Below are positions 7,244 to 10,746 of a stretch of DNA of 10,746 bases, in pieces (position 1 is the stretch's first letter; every line of letters begins with the position of its first letter). Source of the DNA: Bacillota bacterium (GTDB lineage: Bacteria > Bacillota > Clostridia > Oscillospirales > Acutalibacteraceae). Location: positions 1 to 10,746 of the forward strand of contig JAQXHB010000083.1 in NCBI GenBank assembly GCA_029007015.1. The letters run 5' to 3'. The notes under the pieces are model-generated. The model was not told the DNA's origin. It was given only the letters and a program-made list of their open reading frames with translations, and searched no databases. Position numbers and translations under genes: made by a program.

Positions 7244-8195
7244 AAAAATGATTTCGCTTATTTTGGCTTTTTCATTGACTGCCGGACTTTGTGCCTGCGC
7301 TAAAACCGACTCCAAAAAATACATCGCCGTAATAGCAAAAGCGGTTAACTCCGATTTCTGGCATAATGTCAATAACGGCGTGCTTTCCGCCGCAACCGAG
7401 TATAATGTTAGTGTTACATTTGAAGGCCCCGAAAATGAGGAGGACTATGACGCACAGAACGCACTGATTGAAACTGCAGTAAAAAACGGTGCGGATGCAA
7501 TAGTGCTTTCGGCAATAGATTACAATAATTCGGTTGATGCCGTAAATGCCGCCATTCGCGAGGGTGTTAAGGTTGTCACCATCGACAGTGATGTTAATTC
7601 TGATGCGGTAAGTTTATTTATAGGAACAGACAATATCGCTGCAGGCAAAGAGGCGGGTAAAGCAGCGGTAGACGGCTTTGATGTCGATTCGGAAATAATT
7701 ATAGGGCTTGTTAATTATAATGCGGATACCGATAACGGCAATCAGCGTGAGAAGGGCTTCCGTGAATATATAAGCACGGTTTCCAATGCCCGGATTGCCG
7801 CTTCGGTTACCGCAGAGAGTAATGAGGTAAGCGCTACTGCCGCGGCAGAAAGGCTATTAAAGCAGAATCCGCGCATAAATGTTATTGTCGGGTTCAATGA
7901 ATGGATGACCTTGGGGGTCGGAAACGCTGTTAAGAATCTCGGACTGTCCAAAAATGTGCGCTCTGTGGGTTTTGACAGTAACATAATCTCTGTCAGTATG
8001 CTTGAAACGGGCGAAATGGATGCCCTTATTGTTCAAAATCCCTTTGCGATTGGGTATTTGGGTGTCGAAAAGGCTGCCGCCTTAATTTCCGGTGAAAGTA
8101 TACCAAGCGGTGAGGTTTATACAGATGTAACAACGGTCACGAAGAAAAATCTTTTTGATGACGACATTCAAAAAATACTTTTTAGATTTAAATAA
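7233..8195 (+). CDS. Orphan sugar-binding lipoprotein (RbsB/MglB-like), probable sensory partner of the kinase
   Basis: Extracytoplasmic binding protein of the Peripla_BP_4 family, 320 aa. A signal peptide with a charged start and hydrophobic core ends in LCAC (19-22), so C22 is the likely lipidated cysteine; cysteine at the -2 position is unusual and C20 is a second candidate. By eye the ligand positions of RbsB are retained: N39, F42 and W43 in NSDFWHNV, D118 in TIDSD, R172 in NQREKGF, N222 in GFNEWM, D248 in GFDSN and Q268 in QNPF. It should therefore bind a sugar, probably a pentose, hexose or cyclitol. Start ATG 7233 follows AAGGAGG (7220-7226) and overlaps the kinase gene by 11 nt. No permease or ATPase gene accompanies it, so a sensing role like XylFII is more likely than transport, although it could also feed the adjacent MglAC. 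Confidence 0.9.
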   Translation: MSFKKMISLILAFSLTAGLCACAKTDSKKYIAVIAKAVNSDFWHNVNNGVLSAATEYNVSVTFEGPENEEDYDAQNALIETAVKNGADAIVLSAIDYNNSVDAVNAAIREGVKVVTIDSDVNSDAVSLFIGTDNIAAGKEAGKAAVDGFDVDSEIIIGLVNYNADTDNGNQREKGFREYISTVSNARIAASVTAESNEVSATAAAERLLKQNPRINVIVGFNEWMTLGVGNAVKNLGLSKNVRSVGFDSNIISVSMLETGEMDALIVQNPFAIGYLGVEKAAALISGESIPSGEVYTDVTTVTKKNLFDDDIQKILFRFK

Positions 8196-8211
8196 AAGCG
8201 GGGGAATAGAT

Positions 8212-9201
8212 ATGTATATTGCAAATGAAAAAAGGTATGAAAATGCTGTTTTCAACCGCTGTGGTGCAAGCGGATTAAAACTGCCTGCAGTCTCTTTGGG
8301 GCTTTGGCACAATTTCGGCGATACCGCAAGGTATGATAATATGAAGGCCCTGTGCTTTACTGCATTTGACAACGGAATAACCCACTTTGACCTTGCAAAT
8401 AACTACGGACCCGAGGCGGGAAGTGCAGAAAAGAATTTCGGTAGGATTCTGAGGGAAGAACTGCACTCTTACCGTGACGAAATGATAATCAGCACAAAAG
8501 CGGGTTACACCATGTGGGACGGGCCTTACGGGGACTGGGGCAGCCGAAAATACCTGCTTTCGAGTTTGGACGCAAGCCTTAAACGCATGGGACTCGAATA
8601 TGTCGATATTTTCTATCACCACCGTCCCGACTTTGATACCCCGCTTGAGGAGACAATGGGCGCACTCGCTTCAGCGGTCAACAGCGGCAAGGCGTTGTAT
8701 GTCGGGCTTTCGAACTATGACGGTGAAAGGCTCGAAAAAGCAACTGAAATATTAAAAGAGTTTCATTGCCCCTTTGTAATTAACCAGAACCGATATTCGA
8801 TTTTTGACCGAACAATTGAGCATAACGGGCTTAAGGAAACCGCAGTACGCCTTAAAAAGGGTATAATAGCATTCAGCCCATTGGCACAAGGTATGCTTAC
8901 TGACCGTTATCTAAAGGGTATTCCTGGGGACAGCCGTATTAAGACAGACGGCAGATTTTTAACTGAATCAGCCGTTACAGAGGAAAAACTTGCAAAAATC
9001 AGAGGACTTTCGCAAATTGCAGAGCGTAGGGGACAAACCTTAGCGGAAATGGCGCTTTCGTGGGTATTAAAGGATGGGGAAGTGACCTCTGTGCTGATAG
9101 GCGCATCAAAGCCCTCTCAAATACTTGATAATATCAAGGCTGCGGAGAATACCTCATTTACAGAGGAAGAACTTACGGAAATAGATAAATTATCTCTCTG
9201 A
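8212..9201 (+). CDS. yghZ: Aldo-keto reductase, L-glyceraldehyde 3-phosphate reductase type (YghZ/Gpr, AKR14-like)
   Basis: Cytoplasmic NAD(P)H-dependent aldo-keto reductase, 329 aa. It closely resembles E. coli YghZ (Gpr), which reduces L-glyceraldehyde 3-phosphate and other aldehydes. Shared stretches include LPAVSLGLWHNFGDT (25-39), FDLANNYGP (59-67), STKAGY (94-99) and SVLIGAS (293-299). The catalytic tetrad is readable as D60, Y65, K96 and H137. It ends about 15 residues earlier than the E. coli protein, losing only the variable tail. The ATG at 8212 has GGGGGA (8200-8205) 6 nt upstream; an in-frame ATG at 8155 would overlap the previous gene by 41 nt and add a non-homologous extension. 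Being 16 nt after the binding-protein gene and ahead of a terminator, it is the last gene of the regulatory operon and may process an aldehyde or sugar from the imported substrate. The physiological substrate is unknown. Confidence 0.93.
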   Translation: MYIANEKRYENAVFNRCGASGLKLPAVSLGLWHNFGDTARYDNMKALCFTAFDNGITHFDLANNYGPEAGSAEKNFGRILREELHSYRDEMIISTKAGYTMWDGPYGDWGSRKYLLSSLDASLKRMGLEYVDIFYHHRPDFDTPLEETMGALASAVNSGKALYVGLSNYDGERLEKATEILKEFHCPFVINQNRYSIFDRTIEHNGLKETAVRLKKGIIAFSPLAQGMLTDRYLKGIPGDSRIKTDGRFLTESAVTEEKLAKIRGLSQIAERRGQTLAEMALSWVLKDGEVTSVLIGASKPSQILDNIKAAENTSFTEEELTEIDKLSL

Positions 9202-9341
9202 TTTTTTGTTAACTGTGATTTTAATACGCGGCAAGGCATGGTATAGTATATCAATACACCGAATTACATATCTGACATCGGTGAATTATATGCAGATTAC
9301 ATTGCGATGTTTATCTACTAACACATAAATAAAATAAGCAT
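9202..9341. other. Gene-free spacer with overlapping short inverted repeats
   Basis: No convincing coding region. The stretch around 9227-9320 is structured: CACCGA (9257-9262) can pair with TCGGTG (9278-9283), while the overlapping ACATCG (9275-9280) can pair with CGATGT (9305-9310), so the two stems exclude each other. GAATTACATATCTGA-like sequence at 9261-9275 is echoed by GAATTATATGCAGA at 9284-9297. It could be a degenerate dispersed repeat or a 3' untranslated structure of the upstream operon; nothing identifies it further. Confidence 0.4.
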
Positions 9342-9376
9342 AAAAATAAGGCGGGGGTAAACCTCGCCTTATTTTT
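9342..9376 (+). terminator. Intrinsic terminator after the aldo-keto reductase gene, possibly bidirectional
   Basis: A 15-bp stem with one G-T wobble (AAAAATAAGGCGGGG at 9342-9356 and CCTCGCCTTATTTTT at 9362-9376) and a 5-nt loop. The T run at the 3' side serves the plus strand and the A run at the 5' side would serve the minus strand. It lies 140 nt after the reductase stop and should end the regulatory operon. Confidence 0.88.
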
Positions 9377-9390
9377 AAAACTAAAACAGG

Positions 9391-9453
9391 TTGGCTGTTT
9401 CCCGATTGAACGGTATATTTATTCATCGAAAAGGGGGACAAAATATGAAATAG
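9391..9453 (+). pseudogene. Gene start remnant: promoter, ribosome binding site and a two-codon frame
   Basis: TTGGCT (9391-9396) and TATATT (9414-9419) are spaced 17 bp, followed by AAGGGGG (9430-9436 region) and an ATG at 9445 with good spacing. The frame, however, is ATG-AAA-TAG and stops at 9453. No continuation in another frame looks like a recognisable protein. This resembles the 5' end of a gene whose body was lost; the base composition changes just downstream. A regulatory minigene is an alternative. The promoter call is weaker than the translation-start call. Confidence 0.4.
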
Positions 9454-9550
9454 TTTTTTGTGCTATAAGTGCCGGAACAGCGGCCGACCTTTCACTTTAC
9501 GAGTGTGATTGAGCCGGCCGGCGGGGCAATCGGCGTGCCCGTGCCGCGTG
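9454..9550. other. GC-rich spacer at a composition change
   Basis: No gene seen. Composition turns GC-rich from about 9470 and a 10-bp palindrome GCCGGCCGGC lies at 9513-9522. The palindrome has no T run on either strand, so it is not a clear terminator for tspO, which ends at 9551. Confidence 0.5.
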
Positions 9551-10027
9551 TCAGCGATTGAGTACTGCGGAGCCGATGTTTAGGTATAGTGCAAACGCCA
9601 GCCAAATGATATAAGGTATCATTATGTATGCGGCGGTGCGGTCAATGCCGGCAAATTTGATGACGGTGAGCACGGCCACCGCCAGCAACAGGGCCAACTC
9701 AAATGCTCCCACTGCGAGCAGTCCGAACCGAAAGAAAAGTATCGGCCACAAAAAGTTGAGGGCAAGTTGAATGTAGTAAAACTGCATGGCGTCGCCGGTC
9801 GAGTGACTGCGGTCGGAGGAAATGATGTACGCGGCCGCGCCCATCAGCAGATAGAGCACCGTCCACACGAGGGGGAAAATCCACTGCGGAGGTGACAGCG
9901 GCGGCAGTTTGAGTGCGGCATAAACCGAGCCGAAATCGCCCGACAGCAGTGCCGCCAATCCGCCGACGGCAAGGGGCAGTATTAGGCTGATGAGCAATCG
10001 GCGCAGATTGAGGGTGGTCACTTTCAT
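9551..10027 (-). CDS. tspO: TspO/MBR family tryptophan-rich sensory protein
   Basis: Integral membrane protein of 158 aa, the usual length for bacterial TspO, with five predicted membrane segments (about 9-29, 47-70, 82-101, 104-124, 132-154). Family landmarks are PPQWIFPLVWTVLYLLMG (46-63), NFLWPILFF (91-99) and the C-terminal IIWLAFALYLNIGSAVLN (140-157). TspO proteins bind porphyrins and other hydrophobic ligands and are linked to tetrapyrrole and stress responses; the function in Firmicutes is unsettled. The start is the ATG whose complement lies at 10025-10027, with AAGGAG upstream (complement of 10038-10043). The reading frame stays open further upstream, but that part runs antisense to copA and is not coding. 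It is transcribed divergently from copA. Its base composition is much richer in GC than the genes to its left. Confidence 0.92.
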   Translation of the reverse strand: MKVTTLNLRRLLISLILPLAVGGLAALLSGDFGSVYAALKLPPLSPPQWIFPLVWTVLYLLMGAAAYIISSDRSHSTGDAMQFYYIQLALNFLWPILFFRFGLLAVGAFELALLLAVAVLTVIKFAGIDRTAAYIMIPYIIWLAFALYLNIGSAVLNR

Positions 10028-10079
10028 TGTATAACAACTCCTTTTTTGTGTAAGAAAATGATAAAAAATTATATGCCGA

Positions 10080-10107
10080 GCGCAAATAAAAATTGACTGA
10101 TTTGCGC
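10080..10107. repeat. 8-bp inverted repeat overlapping the copA promoter, candidate operator
   Basis: GCGCAAAT (10080-10087) and ATTTGCGC (10100-10107) are perfect inverted copies separated by 12 bp. They flank and cover the copA -35 box and lie upstream of the divergent tspO gene. The site does not match the TACANNTGTA cop box of CopY. It could bind another copper-responsive or general regulator; none is encoded in the window. Confidence 0.55.
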
Positions 10108-10122
10108 AATTGGTATTATAAT
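10093..10122 (+). promoter_or_regulatory. Sigma-A promoter of copA
   Basis: TTGACT (10093-10098) and a perfect TATAAT (10117-10122) are separated by 18 bp, about 25 nt before the TTG start at 10148. The spacer contains the palindrome TTGCGCAA (10102-10109). The leader is very short, so control would be at initiation rather than by a leader structure. Confidence 0.78.
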
Positions 10123-10147
10123 AGATGTATAGGAAGGAGTTGATTTT

Positions 10148-10746
10148 TTGCGCGATAGTTTTACCGTCGAGGGCATGACATGCGCGGCGTGTGTTGCCCG
10201 TATCGAAAAGGTGCTCGGCCGCAACGAACATATTCGCTCGGCGTCGGTCAATCTGGTGACCGCCACGGCCGAGGTTGAGTATGACGGCATCACTGCCGAT
10301 GAGATTGCAGCCGTTATCAATAAACTGGGTTTCAAGGCGTCGGTCATCAGGCCGGAAAAGCGGGCCGATGAGAATCCGCGCCGCAACACCCTGCTTTACA
10401 GTTTCATCGCGGCGGCTGTGCTGACGGCGCCGATGATGATAGGTATGGTGTTTGAAATGTTCGGAGTGCATCTGTTCGGCGGATTGCTCCATCAGCCGTT
10501 GTTTCAGTTTGTGCTGGCCACGCCGGTGCAGTTTGTAATCGGGTGGCGTTTTTACAAGCACGCCTATCAGGCGCTGCGGTCGGGCAGTGCGACGATGGAT
10601 GTGCTCATCGCTGTCAGCACTACGGCCGCCTATCTGTATAGTGTGTATGTTACATTTTTTGCCCGCGGCGAGGGACACAGCGTCTATTACGAGGCGTCGT
10701 GCACCGTCATGACGCTGGTTTTGCTGGGCAAACTGCTTGAGAAGCG
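10148..10746 (+). CDS. copA: Copper-translocating P1B-type ATPase CopA (5' part)
   Basis: Membrane pump that exports Cu(I); only the first 199 codons are in the window and the gene runs off the right edge. An N-terminal heavy-metal-associated domain (about 3-68) carries GMTCAACVARIE (9-20) with metal ligands C12 and C15. Then come hydrophobic segments around 81-105, 116-135, 151-172 and 184-197. The stretch ATPVQFVIGWRFYKHAYQAL (125-144) and the following GSATMDVL (147-154) are characteristic of CopA. The actuator, CPC, phosphorylation and nucleotide-binding motifs lie beyond the edge. The start is a TTG at 10148, set by AAGGAG at 10134-10139 with 8-nt spacing; the first ATG downstream is codon 10, inside the metal-binding motif, so it cannot be the start. 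Copper rather than another metal is inferred from overall resemblance. Confidence 0.93.
   Translation, partial: MRDSFTVEGMTCAACVARIEKVLGRNEHIRSASVNLVTATAEVEYDGITADEIAAVINKLGFKASVIRPEKRADENPRRNTLLYSFIAAAVLTAPMMIGMVFEMFGVHLFGGLLHQPLFQFVLATPVQFVIGWRFYKHAYQALRSGSATMDVLIAVSTTAAYLYSVYVTFFARGEGHSVYYEASCTVMTLVLLGKLLEK

Noticed and set aside
8155..8211. Upstream ATG for the aldo-keto reductase
   Set aside because: It would overlap the previous gene by 41 nt and add 19 residues with no homology; a good ribosome binding site precedes 8212.
9513..9522. GCCGGCCGGC palindrome as a tspO terminator
   Set aside because: A self-complementary 10-mer without loop or T run is a poor terminator and may simply reflect high GC content.
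10028..10147. CopY-type cop box upstream of copA
   Set aside because: No TACANNTGTA match is present in the spacer.
10028..10678. Long minus-strand open frame continuous with tspO and antisense to copA
   Set aside because: The upstream extension has no family resemblance, runs through the copA metal-binding and membrane coding region, and a clear ribosome binding site and ATG define tspO at 10027.
1..10746. CRISPR array, tRNA, rRNA, transposase or phage gene
   Set aside because: No regularly spaced repeats, cloverleaf-like sequence, rRNA-like sequence, recombinase or phage protein was seen.

Overview
The window reads as a bacterial chromosome fragment from a Gram-positive, probably clostridial (Oscillospiraceae/Lachnospiraceae-like) organism. 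This is inferred from strong AAGGAGG-type ribosome binding sites, GTG and TTG starts, sigma-A promoters, a lipoprotein-type binding protein, a YesM/YesN-type two-component pair, and a membrane-anchored B-repeat protein. No rRNA or other taxonomic marker is present, so the assignment is only suggestive.

Region 1 (1-3814) is a galactose/glucose-type ABC importer operon: the 3' part of mglB (binding protein), a strong intercistronic hairpin, mglA (double ATPase), mglC (permease), then a small gene for a single-pass membrane protein with one extracytoplasmic Listeria-Bacteroides (InlB B-type) repeat. A strong intrinsic terminator closes it.

Region 2 (3831-9376) is a second co-directional operon driven by a clear promoter that contains a 17-bp tandem repeat. 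It encodes a YesN-type response regulator (REC plus AraC HTH), a YesM-type sensor kinase with a Cache-like external domain, a second sugar-binding lipoprotein with no transporter of its own, and a YghZ/Gpr-type aldo-keto reductase. The first three genes are tightly packed or overlapping. The arrangement suggests a three-component sugar sensor (binding protein, kinase, regulator) that controls the neighbouring mgl importer, like the XylFII-LytS-YesN system of Clostridium beijerinckii. That link is inference.

Region 3 (9377-9550) has no intact gene. It contains an apparent promoter, ribosome binding site and ATG that reach a stop after two codons. Just downstream the base composition jumps from AT-leaning to clearly GC-rich.

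Region 4 (9551-10746) is the GC-rich part and holds two divergent genes: tspO (minus strand) and the 5' part of a copper P1B-type ATPase gene, copA (plus strand, TTG start). They share a 120-bp regulatory gap with a consensus promoter and an 8-bp inverted repeat. The composition break could mark acquired DNA, a rearrangement or an assembly join.
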